From positions 1-64,000 of the forward strand of contig NZ_BSDY01000016.1 of assembly GCF_027925155.1 (NCBI RefSeq): a stretch of DNA of 64,000 nucleotides, given 5' to 3'. Made by a program: the position numbers and the translations under genes. Of this stretch, positions 41,563 to 50,600 are shown piece by piece (within the stretch, counting starts at the first letter, position 1; the number at the start of each line of letters is the position of its first letter). The DNA is from Propionigenium maris DSM 9537 (lineage in GTDB: Bacteria > Fusobacteriota > Fusobacteriia > Fusobacteriales > Fusobacteriaceae). The notes under the pieces are model-generated. The model was not told where the DNA came from and made no database searches. It saw nothing but the letters and a program-made list of their open reading frames with translations.

Positions 41563-42654
41563 ATGGAATTAGATCTGAGGAGAGTGTGTAGGATAGGAAT
41601 CGACAGGATAGTTATTAGCAATATAGAGTTTACTTCCCCCTCACAAGCCTCAATGAGTATAGAGGGGGAGGACTGGATAGGAGAAAGGGTCAAGCTAGAG
41701 GATGACTACTATACTTTAGAAAAGGTGGAAAAACTTCAAGACAATGGAAAGCATACAGTATGGAGTAATCTTTCCTTCAATCCAAATAAGGTATTGGAGG
41801 GTCACAATATAACAAATGCAAGAGGGGTTGAGTTGAAAGAAGCCCTGGCTATGATATTGGATGAACTAGCACAAAATAAGGTAGAGGTTGATATCTCAAG
41901 AGCTATTATTAGTGAGATAGAAATAAATATAAACCTTGTGGTCAAGTTTGAAGAATATCTTCAGGTCTTGGCATTGTTATTTTTAAATCTTCAAAGGTTA
42001 AGAAAGATAAGCAATAGACAAAAGACACTGCAATATAAGAACTTATTTAAGGACTCCACCCTTGATGGTGGATGGAACAATCATGGAGTACGAGCCTATG
42101 ACAAGATAGAGGAATTGCAAAAAGAAGCAGCCTTCAACAAGCAAAAAGTTGTATTACCCAAGATAGATCTACTGCGTATAGAGTGGTGGCTGCTAAGTAG
42201 CTCATATAGTTACTACACAGAGAAGCTAGGAAAGGACAACACCTTAAAAGCCTTATTAGCAGATGACTCGATCATAGATAATATCTTTAGAGAACTATCA
42301 CATAACAAACTGTTTGTAGATGCATATAACTGTCTAGAGAAGGAGATCGTACCAAGGTTAGAAGCAGAGTACCTTGCTTTTAAGAGGAGCTCTAAACTAG
42401 CTAAAAAAAGCGGGAGAAGAGTCCCCACCAATGTGTATAAACACCTATTAGAAAACTATTGGGTATTTGATTATGAACACCTCATAGATATAGTTAAAAA
42501 GCATGATAGTAAGCATAAAGGAAGAGAAATCAAGAGAATAAAAGACAAATATTTTCACTTAAATAACATGGAAAAATTAAGTTATTTAGTGGAAATAATT
42601 TTTCCCCACAAATCCCGAAAAGTGGGGAAGAATCTCCCAGGCATAATCGTCTAA
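41563..42654 (+). CDS. Phage/plasmid replication protein of the II/X type (tentative)
   Basis: A 363-residue protein. NLSFNPNKVLEGHNI (near residue 68), VEVDISRAIISEIEININL, GVRAYDKIEELQ (near 178) and LLRIEWWLLS (near 206) follow the order of conserved segments in the filamentous-phage gene II/X replication family (S-L-x-K-x-L-x-G-x-N, R-x-D/E, Y-D-K, L-R-x-E). If so, it starts replication by nicking DNA. The match is by eye only. It starts 4 bases after the methylase stop with GAGGAG upstream. Confidence 0.45.
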   Translation: MELDLRRVCRIGIDRIVISNIEFTSPSQASMSIEGEDWIGERVKLEDDYYTLEKVEKLQDNGKHTVWSNLSFNPNKVLEGHNITNARGVELKEALAMILDELAQNKVEVDISRAIISEIEININLVVKFEEYLQVLALLFLNLQRLRKISNRQKTLQYKNLFKDSTLDGGWNNHGVRAYDKIEELQKEAAFNKQKVVLPKIDLLRIEWWLLSSSYSYYTEKLGKDNTLKALLADDSIIDNIFRELSHNKLFVDAYNCLEKEIVPRLEAEYLAFKRSSKLAKKSGRRVPTNVYKHLLENYWVFDYEHLIDIVKKHDSKHKGREIKRIKDKYFHLNNMEKLSYLVEIIFPHKSRKVGKNLPGIIV

Positions 42655-42844
42655 TAACACTATATTTTATAGGGGTTACACAGAGGAGTGAATAGAAATT
42701 TAATTCAAGATATTCCCTAGAGAATTCTTTATAATGAGCTCAAAAATACCAAGGGGTTTATGACAAAAAAATGACACCAGAATAGAAATACATGGAGGTG
42801 ATCTTATTTTAATCTTACTGGAGATAGATCAACTAAAAAAACTA

Positions 42845-43099
42845 ATGGAAACTGCAGAGAAATATGGAATTAGTACTCTATCAACAGATAACAAGAATGA
42901 GACTATAAGCATGTTGGCAAACACGTATATCTACACATGCAATAACCCATTCTTTACTGTAGAGAGTACAAAGGATGTAGAGGAGCTAAGAAAGAGAATT
43001 ATCCAGTACATAAACACAGAGGAGTGCATGGGTGAGAAGATCATAGACCTCATGGAAAACAGACTCTTTATAGGCCTTAGTACCTTGAGGGATGATTGA
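42845..43099 (+). CDS. Hypothetical protein (84 aa, or 97 aa with an ATT start)
   Basis: An acidic helical protein before the terminase genes. The ATG at 42845 has no ribosome site. A perfect GGAGGTGATC at 42794-42803 lies before an in-frame ATT (42806), and the extra residues ILILLEIDQLKKL are coding-like, so a non-standard start is likely. It overlaps the next gene by one base (TGATG). Function unknown. Confidence 0.5.
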   Translation: METAEKYGISTLSTDNKNETISMLANTYIYTCNNPFFTVESTKDVEELRKRIIQYINTEECMGEKIIDLMENRLFIGLSTLRDD

Positions 43100-43605
43100 T
43101 GGCTAAATATAAAAAAATACCTACTCAATTAAAGACTGAGATAAAGAAAGCCTATGAAGCTGGAGTCGACTTAGTAGATCTATCGATAAAGTATACAGTG
43201 AATTATGGAACCCTCAGAAACATAGCCAGCAAGGAAGAGTGGCAGAAGGGAAAGAGTAAAGCAATCCTGCAGCAGGCAATCATTGAGGATGATATAAGCA
43301 AGAGAGTAGAGTTGAGGGATGAAATAATTGGTTATTATCAAAACCTCCATAAATCAAACCTATCATATCTAATGGAGCTAGAAAGAAAAGGTGAAAGGCC
43401 ACTTGTTAAGTCAAAAGAGGAAGCCCTGAAGAATAGGATAATGGCAACCTCTGAGTTATTCAAACTAGGCAAAGAACTATTTAGTATCTTAACACCACTG
43501 GAGCAGGTGGAGCTTGATCTCAAGAGAGTAAAGTATGAGGTAGGGAAGAGAGCAATAAAGGATGGAGTAGGAGTGATGTTTCTCAGCGATAAGGAGGACG
43601 GATAA
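43099..43605 (+). CDS. HTH protein, probable terminase-associated small subunit
   Basis: A 168-residue protein with an N-terminal helix-turn-helix (AYEAGVDLVDLSIKYTVNYGTLRNIASKEEW), typical of small terminase subunits and phage HTH_23/DUF1804 proteins. A long helical remainder ends in VMFLSDKEDG. The ATG at 43099 overlaps the preceding stop. The Nu1-like gene follows within 130 bases, so this may be a second DNA-recognition protein of packaging. A TTG one codon earlier is less likely. Confidence 0.55.
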   Translation: MAKYKKIPTQLKTEIKKAYEAGVDLVDLSIKYTVNYGTLRNIASKEEWQKGKSKAILQQAIIEDDISKRVELRDEIIGYYQNLHKSNLSYLMELERKGERPLVKSKEEALKNRIMATSELFKLGKELFSILTPLEQVELDLKRVKYEVGKRAIKDGVGVMFLSDKEDG

Positions 43606-43637
43606 GTTTTGGGTCCTTCTGGGGAATTTTAAAAGGT

Positions 43638-43669
43638 TTGTGCGGTGGGGAGGCTCGGGCTCTTCCTTG
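43638..43669. other. GC-rich patch before terminase genes: candidate cos site
   Basis: TGCGGTGGGGAGGCTCGGGC stands out against about 30-35% GC surroundings. It lies in the noncoding gap between the HTH gene and the Nu1-like gene, next to a cos-type (lambda) terminase. Cos is the expected site there; the cut positions cannot be read. Confidence 0.4.
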
Positions 43670-43728
43670 TGACAGATTTTTTTTTAGGCAGTTCCGATTG
43701 AAAATTCCCAGATATATTTGGAGGAGAT

Positions 43729-44199
43729 ATGCAGGAGATTTATGCAGATATAAAGTTTTTATCAAGAAGATTTAAAATTTCAGAAAGGTATGCAAGGGAT
43801 ATATTTTTAGATGCTAGGAATAAGAAGGGGAGCTATGACTTCCTGGAGTGCATTAATCTCTATATTGCGTATAGGGATAAACAGTTTGAAGAAGTAGATG
43901 CAAAGCGGGACAAGCTTGTGGATATTAAGGCTGAAGCTGCTCAGTTCAAATTAGATGTGCTAAAGAAAAAATATATTCCAGTGGATGAAGTAGAAATCAT
44001 ACTTGGCGAGGTAACCAGTATGACTAAATCAAAAGTGAGAGCTATTCCTAGTAAAGCAGCACGGCTTTTAGAAGGAGAGACTGAAAGATTAAAGATAGAG
44101 TCAGTTTTAAAAACATTTACAGATGAGATTCTAAATAGCTTATCAGAATACAAAGATCTGGAATGGGAGGAGAGAGATGAGGAAGGTATCAAAGATTAA
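43729..44199 (+). CDS. Terminase small subunit, Nu1-like
   Basis: A 156-residue protein with an N-terminal DNA-binding domain (LSRRFKISERYARDIFLDARNK) and a helical middle containing RDKLVDIKAEAAQFKLDVLKKKYIP, the phrase typical of Nu1-type small terminase proteins before VDEVEIILG. It overlaps the large subunit by 23 bases. Role: recognition of cos and recruitment of the large subunit. Confidence 0.8.
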   Translation: MQEIYADIKFLSRRFKISERYARDIFLDARNKKGSYDFLECINLYIAYRDKQFEEVDAKRDKLVDIKAEAAQFKLDVLKKKYIPVDEVEIILGEVTSMTKSKVRAIPSKAARLLEGETERLKIESVLKTFTDEILNSLSEYKDLEWEERDEEGIKD

Positions 44200-45955
44200 T
44201 AGCAGAACTTTAAAAATATTAAGAAGAGCTCTCAAAGGCTTTAAGCCTCCTAAGAATCTTAAGGTATCGGAGTGGGCTGATAAGTATAGGGAACTAGCAA
44301 GTGAGTCATCTGCTGAAACTGGAAGGTGGAATACAGATAGAACCCCATATTTAGAAAGAATAATGAATTGTATCAGTGAGAATCATATAACTGAAATAAC
44401 TCTAATGTTCTCAGCGCAAACAGGGAAAACAGAGGCAATTCTAAACACCATTGGAAGATACATGCATCTAGATCCGTGTCCAATAATGGTAGTGCAACCT
44501 ACGGTAGATATGGCGAAAGCTTTTTCTAAGGACAGAATAGCACCAATGATAAGGGTTACAAAAGTTCTTAAGGACATAGTTCGGGATCCAAGAAGTAGGG
44601 ATTCAGGAAATACAGTAATGCAAAAGATATTTCCAGGGGGACATATAACTTTTGTAGGAGCTAATTCCCCCTCATCCCTGGCTTCAAGACCTATAAGAAT
44701 AGTTCTTTCAGATGAGGTAGATAGATTTCCAGAATCAGCAGGAAAAGAGGGAGACCCCCTAACCCTGGCAGAGAAGAGAACTACAACATTCTGGAACAAA
44801 AAGCATGTCAGAGTATCTACTCCTACCATTAAAGGAAATTCAAAAATAGAAGATTTATATAATGTGTCTTCTAAAGAGAGATGGAATCTTCCTTGCCCTA
44901 GCTGTGGAGAGTTTCAACCGCTGGAATGGGACAAAGTTAAATGGGGAGAGAACATTGAAGGAATTGTAATGGAATGTGAAACTTGTGGTTCTCTTCACAC
45001 CGAGAAGGAATGGAAGAGCGAGAATCAATTGAATGGAAAATGGATAGCAGAGTTCCCAGAAAATCCACACAAAGGCTTCCATTTAAATGAATTGGCTTCA
45101 CCTTTTAGGACTTGGGAAGATGTTAGAAAGGACTATCTAGAGGCTAAAGGGAATCCAGAAAAGCTAAAAGCATGGACAAACACTTCTCTCGGTGAAACAT
45201 GGGAAGAAGAAATAAAAGACAAGATAGATTATCAAGCACTTTACGATAAGAGGATACCTTACCCGGCAGATCTACCTAATGAAGTATTAATCCTGACTGC
45301 AGGAGTGGATGTGCAGGACGACAGACTGGAGATAGAAGTAGTAGGCTGGGGACTAGGTGAGAGATCCTATGGAATTGAGTATAAAAAGTTCTATGGAAAC
45401 CCTGCTAAAGATGAGGTATGGGAAAAGCTAGATGGTTACCTTCAAAAGGATTTTTATTATGCTGATGGATCACATTTAAATATTACCAATACATGCATAG
45501 ATACAGGGGGACATCACACTAAAAAGACCTATGACTTTATAGCTCCAAGAGAAAGTAAGAGGGTATTTGGTATCAAGGGTAGAGGGGGAGATGGAGTCCC
45601 TATTATCAATAAGCCTAGAAAAGATAAGACAAATAAGATTCACCTCATTCCAATAGGGGTAAATGCTTTGAAAGATCTACTCTTTTCCAGACTGAAAATA
45701 GAGAGTGGACCAGGGACTTGTTATTTCCCTACCAACCCAGATAAAAATTACGATATTAAATATTTTAGATCTTTAACAGCTGAAGTTAAGACCTTTGAAA
45801 ACGGAAAGATTGTCTGGAAGCAGATAAGAGATAGAAATGAGGGGATAGACCTTAGAGACTATGCAACTGCTGCATTTACTTTACTAAGAGTCAACTTAGA
45901 GAAATTGTCAGAGCTGAGAGCTAAGAATAATGCAGGAAAGATAGGAAGATTATAG
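44177..45955 (+). CDS. Terminase large subunit, GpA family
   Basis: A 592-residue lambda GpA-type packaging motor. The ATPase domain has Walker A-like SAQTGKTEA (near residue 77) and IRIVLSDEVDRFP (Walker B, near 175). A zinc-binding loop (CPSCGE then CETCGS) is near 240-275. The nuclease domain starts at AGVDVQDDRLEIEVVGWG (near 376). It overlaps the Nu1-like gene, as usual for the pair. It cuts at cos and pumps DNA into the prohead. Confidence 0.94.
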   Translation: MRKVSKINSRTLKILRRALKGFKPPKNLKVSEWADKYRELASESSAETGRWNTDRTPYLERIMNCISENHITEITLMFSAQTGKTEAILNTIGRYMHLDPCPIMVVQPTVDMAKAFSKDRIAPMIRVTKVLKDIVRDPRSRDSGNTVMQKIFPGGHITFVGANSPSSLASRPIRIVLSDEVDRFPESAGKEGDPLTLAEKRTTTFWNKKHVRVSTPTIKGNSKIEDLYNVSSKERWNLPCPSCGEFQPLEWDKVKWGENIEGIVMECETCGSLHTEKEWKSENQLNGKWIAEFPENPHKGFHLNELASPFRTWEDVRKDYLEAKGNPEKLKAWTNTSLGETWEEEIKDKIDYQALYDKRIPYPADLPNEVLILTAGVDVQDDRLEIEVVGWGLGERSYGIEYKKFYGNPAKDEVWEKLDGYLQKDFYYADGSHLNITNTCIDTGGHHTKKTYDFIAPRESKRVFGIKGRGGDGVPIINKPRKDKTNKIHLIPIGVNALKDLLFSRLKIESGPGTCYFPTNPDKNYDIKYFRSLTAEVKTFENGKIVWKQIRDRNEGIDLRDYATAAFTLLRVNLEKLSELRAKNNAGKIGRL

Positions 45956-45956
45956 G

Positions 45957-45975
45957 TTGTCCGCAGTGCAGACAA
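45957..45975. repeat. Dispersed palindrome, copy 2
   Basis: TTGTCCGCAGTGCAGACAA, one mismatch from a perfect 19-bp palindrome, in the 31-base gap between the terminase gene and the next start. Confidence 0.55.
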
Positions 45976-45986
45976 AAGGAGAAAAG

Positions 45987-46208
45987 ATGATACTGGAAGA
46001 AGCGAAAAGAAGGCTTGCCATGTGGCTAGAAGCGGAGGAAGCAGTTGCCATAGGAGGGCAGAGCTATGAAACTCAAGGTGGCAGAAAGCTTACTAGAGCC
46101 AATATAAGCGAAATCAGGAAGTATGTTGAGTATTATGAGCGGAAGGTAGCAAGTTTAAGTGGAAAATCAAAGATGGGGCGCAGAGTCATCTTTAGAGATG
46201 ATTTATAG
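45987..46208 (+). CDS. DUF6148/gpW-like head-joining protein
   Basis: A 73-residue protein: MILEEAKRRLAMWLEAEEA, then QSYETQGGRKLTRANISEIRKYVEYYERKV, the typical pattern of DUF6148/gpW-class proteins located between large terminase and portal. The ATG at 45987 has AAAGGAG upstream; an in-frame TTG at 45957 would place the palindrome inside the gene. It is probably a head completion or head-tail joining protein. Confidence 0.75.
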   Translation: MILEEAKRRLAMWLEAEEAVAIGGQSYETQGGRKLTRANISEIRKYVEYYERKVASLSGKSKMGRRVIFRDDL

Positions 46209-46216
46209 GAGAAAAA

Positions 46217-47722
46217 ATGAATCTAATCGACAGAGTGATAAATGAGATCAGCCCCAGAGCAGGGCTAAAAAGAGCCTATGCAAGACAAGGGCTAGAAATA
46301 ATCAATAAGGGGTATAGTCATCACGGAGCAAGTAAAACAAAGAGCACATTTCTCTCCTGGATACTAGGGAGAGGCGGGCCTGATGAAGATATAGTGTCTA
46401 ACCAAAAAGAGCTTATAAAGAGATCTCGTGACCTGTATATGGGGACTCCATTAGGGTGTGGAATCCCTAAGAAATTTAGAGCTAATGTAATTGGAGCAGG
46501 ACTTGTTCCAAAGCCTGTAATTGATTATGAATTTTTAGGACTTAAAAGAGAAGAAGCACTTGAAATAGAAAGGACCATCAAAAGAGAGTTTGAACTATGG
46601 GCAGGATCTCCCAATGCAGACAGTATGAGGATGCACACATTTTATATGTTGCAGGCTTTAACAACATTAAGCTGGGCGATGAATGGAGATGTTTTCGCTA
46701 TTCCTGTCTTAAAAAATAGGCAAGGAGTCAGAAGCAAGTTGTCTATCCAGGTTGTAGAAGCTGACAGAGTAATGAATCCTTTTGAAGGAAGTAGTGATGC
46801 TGACATAAAAGGCGGTGTTGAACTAAGTGCTACAGGGGAGCTAGTGGCTTATCACGTAGCTGATAAACATCCAGGAGATGAGTATACGTACTCTACAAAA
46901 AGAATAGAGGCTTTTGGAAAGACTGGAAGAAGAAATATCCTCCACCTATTCGAACCAGAAAGGCCAGGACAAAGGAGAGGAGTCCCAGTGATAGCACCTG
47001 TGGTGGAAGCATTGAAGCAATTAGGAAGATATTCAAAAGCTGAATTAGATGCAGCTATCATAAGCGGGATATTTGGGACATTTGTAAAGAGTGACAGAGG
47101 AGAGGATGGAGAATTTGGAGCACTAGGGGGAGTAGAAGAAGGAGAGAAAATAACTGATTCATCAAAGCTGGAAGTATCATCAAGTAGTCTTCAGACATTA
47201 AACCCAGGAGAGGATATTGTAACAGTATCTCCTTCAAGACCTAATGCACAATATAAATCTTTCGTAGATTCAATAATTGAGGAAATAGGCTGTGCTTTGG
47301 AAATCCCTAAGGAAGTATTACTAAATAGGTTTGAAAGCTCTTATTCAGCTAGTAGGGCAGCTATAGAGGAGGCCTGGAAGAGATTTGTAGCAGTCAGAAG
47401 GTTAATTAATGATTATTTCAATCAACCGATCTATGAGGAATTTGTCTTGGAGCTTGTAGCAGATGGAAAGATCAAAGCTCCTGGATTTTTTGAAGATGAG
47501 CTTAAGAGAAAAGCATACTGTAAAGCTATGTGGGTAGGGCCTAAAAAGGCTAGTCTTGATCCTTTTAAAGAGGTTAAGGCGGCACAAATAAGAGTACAGG
47601 AACACTTTACCACGAGGGAGATTGAATGTCAGGAGTACGGAAATGACTTCGAAGAGGTAATTAAGCAAAGAGGGAATGAAGAGAGGCTGATAAGGGAACT
47701 AAACATAGAAGGAGGGGAATAG
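46217..47722 (+). CDS. Portal protein, lambda GpB family
   Basis: A 501-residue portal. Recognisable segments are YARQGLEIINKGYSHHGASK at the N-terminus, RDLYMGTPLGCGIPKKFRANVIG near residue 75, QVVEADRVMNPF and LHLFEPERPGQRRGVPVIAPV near 245, and SYSASRAAIEEAWKRF near 375. Twelve copies form the ring through which DNA enters and to which the connector attaches. It directly precedes the protease gene. Confidence 0.93.
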   Translation: MNLIDRVINEISPRAGLKRAYARQGLEIINKGYSHHGASKTKSTFLSWILGRGGPDEDIVSNQKELIKRSRDLYMGTPLGCGIPKKFRANVIGAGLVPKPVIDYEFLGLKREEALEIERTIKREFELWAGSPNADSMRMHTFYMLQALTTLSWAMNGDVFAIPVLKNRQGVRSKLSIQVVEADRVMNPFEGSSDADIKGGVELSATGELVAYHVADKHPGDEYTYSTKRIEAFGKTGRRNILHLFEPERPGQRRGVPVIAPVVEALKQLGRYSKAELDAAIISGIFGTFVKSDRGEDGEFGALGGVEEGEKITDSSKLEVSSSSLQTLNPGEDIVTVSPSRPNAQYKSFVDSIIEEIGCALEIPKEVLLNRFESSYSASRAAIEEAWKRFVAVRRLINDYFNQPIYEEFVLELVADGKIKAPGFFEDELKRKAYCKAMWVGPKKASLDPFKEVKAAQIRVQEHFTTREIECQEYGNDFEEVIKQRGNEERLIRELNIEGGE

Positions 47723-48868
47723 ATGCCGGGGGAACATAAAAAAGTAGGGAAGTTCTGGAACTTTTCTACAAACAAAGAAACAAAAGAAACAGATATTTAT
47801 ATTTATGGAGCAATTACTAAGTGGGCCTGGAAAGAATTAGGGGAAGTTAGTTCACAAGCTTTTGTAAGAGAGTTGCATGCAATAAATGCAAAGGACACAG
47901 AAATAATAAATCTTAATATTAACTCGCCTGGTGGAAATGTTTTTGAGGCTCATGCCATAGCAAATAGTTTAAAAAGGTATGCAGCTAAAAACAATATCAA
48001 GACAATAGGTACTATTGATGGTATTGGAGCAAGTGCAGCTAGTTATTTAGGAGTGTCGTGCCAGGAAACAAGGATGTGCCTTGGGGCTGAAATGATGATT
48101 CACAATCCTTCAGGGCTTGCTATGGGAGAAGCTAAAGATTTTAGGGAAGGGGCGGATAAATTAGACAAAATAAAAGAAGATATAATCGATGTTTACATGA
48201 CTAAAAGTAACCTTACAAGAGAAGAAATATCTGACATGATGGATAAAACCACATGGATGAATCCTGAAGAAGCTTTAGCAAATGGATTTATAGATAAAAT
48301 AGAAGACTTCAGTAACTTAGGAACTATTGAAAATTTTGAAGAATTTGAAATCCTAAATTCTTATGACAATACTCCTGAAGGTCTTATTGAAAACTTGAGA
48401 AATAGAGGGAAAATCACTGAGCCTAAAGAACCTGAAGTGAAGCCGGTAAATGAGTCAAAGATAAAAAATACAGTAAATGAGGGGGAAAAGATGACAAAGG
48501 ATGAGCTAAAAAATAAATATCCAGAGCTTTACAATGAAATCTATAACGAAGGTAAGGAAGCAGGAGTATCTGAAGGAGTTACTAACGAAAGAACCAGACT
48601 CCAAAAGCTGGATAATCTAAATACTAAAAATGGAGGAGCTGAGATAGTAGCCAAGGCAAAGTATGAGGAAGTTAAAAATGCTGAAGAAGTAGCTATGGAG
48701 ATCCTTAATTCCGATACGTTTAAAGCAACTTCAGAAATACATGAAAGACAGGAAGATTTTGAGAACAGTGGAGCCAAAGGAGTAGGGCAGCCCACACCAA
48801 CGAACACTGGTGAAGAACTTGATGAAGCAATATTGAATGCAGCTGCAGCTGGATATGAAGCTGTATAA
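47723..48868 (+). CDS. Head maturation protease, ClpP/S14 family, with scaffold tail
   Basis: A 381-residue fusion of protease (residues about 1-200) and scaffold region (about 215-381). Catalytic features are GGNVFEAHAIANSL, Ser in GIGASAASYLG (near residue 104) and His in MMIHNPSG (near 130). The C-terminal part is charged and helical (KNKYPELYNEIYNEGKEAG) and is also encoded by a nested start at 48491. It works as the lambda C/Nu3 pair: prohead scaffold and maturation. Confidence 0.9.
   Translation: MPGEHKKVGKFWNFSTNKETKETDIYIYGAITKWAWKELGEVSSQAFVRELHAINAKDTEIINLNINSPGGNVFEAHAIANSLKRYAAKNNIKTIGTIDGIGASAASYLGVSCQETRMCLGAEMMIHNPSGLAMGEAKDFREGADKLDKIKEDIIDVYMTKSNLTREEISDMMDKTTWMNPEEALANGFIDKIEDFSNLGTIENFEEFEILNSYDNTPEGLIENLRNRGKITEPKEPEVKPVNESKIKNTVNEGEKMTKDELKNKYPELYNEIYNEGKEAGVSEGVTNERTRLQKLDNLNTKNGGAEIVAKAKYEEVKNAEEVAMEILNSDTFKATSEIHERQEDFENSGAKGVGQPTPTNTGEELDEAILNAAAAGYEAV
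48491..48868 (+). CDS. Nested scaffold protein (Nu3-like) inside the protease gene
   Basis: The in-frame ATG 48491 is preceded by GAGGGGGAAAAG, a good ribosome site inside the protease gene. It would give a 125-residue product starting MTKDELKNKYPEL, matching the scaffold portion. Lambda Nu3 is made in the same way from within C. Expression is inferred. Confidence 0.55.
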   Translation: MTKDELKNKYPELYNEIYNEGKEAGVSEGVTNERTRLQKLDNLNTKNGGAEIVAKAKYEEVKNAEEVAMEILNSDTFKATSEIHERQEDFENSGAKGVGQPTPTNTGEELDEAILNAAAAGYEAV

Positions 48869-48879
48869 GGAGGGGAAGA

Positions 48880-49224
48880 ATGAAAAATACAATAACAACT
48901 TTTGAATGGGAGGCAGCTAAGGCGGGCCTTTTTCCCGAAGTAGTAGGAAAAGCAATAATAAAGTCAGGAGCCGTATTAGAAGCGGGATCCCTCCTTGGAG
49001 AGCATTCTGATGGGACAAGTAACATAGCAGGGGAAGTCGATTATACAGATATCAATGCGATACTCATCGAAGATGTAGACGCTACTGCAGGAGACACTGA
49101 GGTAGATGTGATACTTACAGGAGAGTATAACCAGGAATATCTTAAGGTTAAAGAAGACAGCGATATAAAAAGCTTTATCAAGGCTGCTAGAAAGAACTCT
49201 ATTTTTATAAAAGAAGTTTATTAA
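48880..49224 (+). CDS. Head decoration protein, lambda gpD-like
   Basis: A 114-residue protein between protease/scaffold and major capsid, where lambda D lies. KSGAVLEAGSLLGEHSDG and VILTGEYNQEYLKV fit the D family (beta-rich, capsid-stabilising trimer). AAGGAGGGG precedes the ATG. Confidence 0.82.
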   Translation: MKNTITTFEWEAAKAGLFPEVVGKAIIKSGAVLEAGSLLGEHSDGTSNIAGEVDYTDINAILIEDVDATAGDTEVDVILTGEYNQEYLKVKEDSDIKSFIKAARKNSIFIKEVY

Positions 49225-49235
49225 CGGAGGGAATA

Positions 49236-50243
49236 ATGGGAATTTATAACAGCAAAACAATTAGAAAAATAAGAAAGAAACAGAAGGTTAAGAGAAGCTT
49301 TTTAAGGGATTTATTCTTTCCAACAAGAGTAACAGTAGGGGAGGAGGAAGTCTGGCTAGAAACAACAGCTAATGGTAACCAGGTAGCACCTATAGTATCT
49401 CCGATAGAAGATGGTAGGGTAGTAAAAGAAAAAGCGATAAGTACTAATGCAATAACAGCTCCTAGCATATCTCCTAAGTATGTATTAACGCCTAGAGATG
49501 CGTTTAAAAGGGATGCTGGAGATAGTCTTAATGATGGTAAAAGTGCAAGTTTAAGAATGGCAACTAGGGTTGGAAAGATCTTAGGAAATCAAGAAAATCA
49601 AATCACTAACAAAGAGGAGCTGTTTGCAGGACAGTTTTTAAGTGAAGGAAAGATTACTTCTTCATCAGGAGACCATCCATATGAGATTGATTATAAGATG
49701 TCAAATAAGGGGACTTTAGGAGTTGGAGAAACTTGGGATGTAAACACAATAAAAGCATTAGACGATCTTGATGGATTTATTGTAGAGGCTGAAAAATACG
49801 GAACAAAAGTAGGGGCAGTGGTAATGGATGGAAAGGCTTCATCAGCTTTTGTAAACAACCCTCAAACATTAGAATACTTAGATAACAGAAGGTTGGAAGC
49901 AATTGAATCTAAGCAAAAGGACCTGGCTCCAGGAGTAGCCTATATAGGTTTCTATAAGAAGAGATCTGTTCATATATATCAATATGATAGAACACTAGAA
50001 GAAAATGGTGCGATCAAACCTATTATCCCAGAGGGGACAATAGTGGGAGGTCCTACTTATGGTGAAGTCCTGTATGCTCCGGTTGTTTACTTTAAAGATG
50101 GAGGGAAGGATATTCACGAGGAAATTAGACACTCAAGGGTGAGTATAAGTAAAAATGGAAAAGAAAAATCTATTTCAACTGAGTCAAGGCCTGTTTTCCA
50201 GCCTTCAGACATGTCAGCTTACTTCTCATGGAAGGTGGTGTAA
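49236..50243 (+). CDS. Major capsid protein, lambda gpE family
   Basis: A 335-residue capsid subunit. Typical segments are FPTRVTVGEEEVWLETTANG (near residue 28), IKPIIPEGTIVGGPT (near 255) and the C-terminal SRPVFQPSDMSAYFSWKVV. It follows decoration protein D in the lambda order. CGGAGGG precedes the ATG. Confidence 0.9.
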   Translation: MGIYNSKTIRKIRKKQKVKRSFLRDLFFPTRVTVGEEEVWLETTANGNQVAPIVSPIEDGRVVKEKAISTNAITAPSISPKYVLTPRDAFKRDAGDSLNDGKSASLRMATRVGKILGNQENQITNKEELFAGQFLSEGKITSSSGDHPYEIDYKMSNKGTLGVGETWDVNTIKALDDLDGFIVEAEKYGTKVGAVVMDGKASSAFVNNPQTLEYLDNRRLEAIESKQKDLAPGVAYIGFYKKRSVHIYQYDRTLEENGAIKPIIPEGTIVGGPTYGEVLYAPVVYFKDGGKDIHEEIRHSRVSISKNGKEKSISTESRPVFQPSDMSAYFSWKVV

Positions 50244-50600
50244 ATGAAAAGGTTTATTCGAAAATATAGGACAGCTAAAAAGACATATGAAATAGGAGAT
50301 CTTGTAGACATAAAGGATGAGAAAGTCCTGGAGAGTCTTATAGCCAACGGTACTGTAAAGGAATTTAAAGAAAGTAAAAATCCTCTTGAAAAAAGAATTG
50401 AGGAGCTGGAGGCAGAAAATAAGAACCTTAAAAAGTCTCAGGAAGACAAGGCACCTCTTTCTTTTGCTGAGCTCATGAAAATGACTGTTCCTGATCTTGA
50501 TGGAGTTGATGAAAAGCTAGATATAAAAACTACTGGAAATAAAGCAGAGAGAGCAGCGGAGGTTTGGGCCAAGTTAAGCGAAGGTTATGAGGTTAAGTAG
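50244..50600 (+). CDS. Hypothetical head protein (118 aa; lambda FI position)
   Basis: The start abuts the capsid stop. The N-terminal part is beta-rich (YRTAKKTYEIGDLVDIKD). A coiled coil follows (LEKRIEELEAENKNLKKSQ), then a small domain with DGVDEKLDIKTTGNKAERAAEVW that resembles SAP-like/FI C-termini. Placement after E suggests a packaging or head-completion role. Confidence 0.55.
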   Translation: MKRFIRKYRTAKKTYEIGDLVDIKDEKVLESLIANGTVKEFKESKNPLEKRIEELEAENKNLKKSQEDKAPLSFAELMKMTVPDLDGVDEKLDIKTTGNKAERAAEVWAKLSEGYEVK

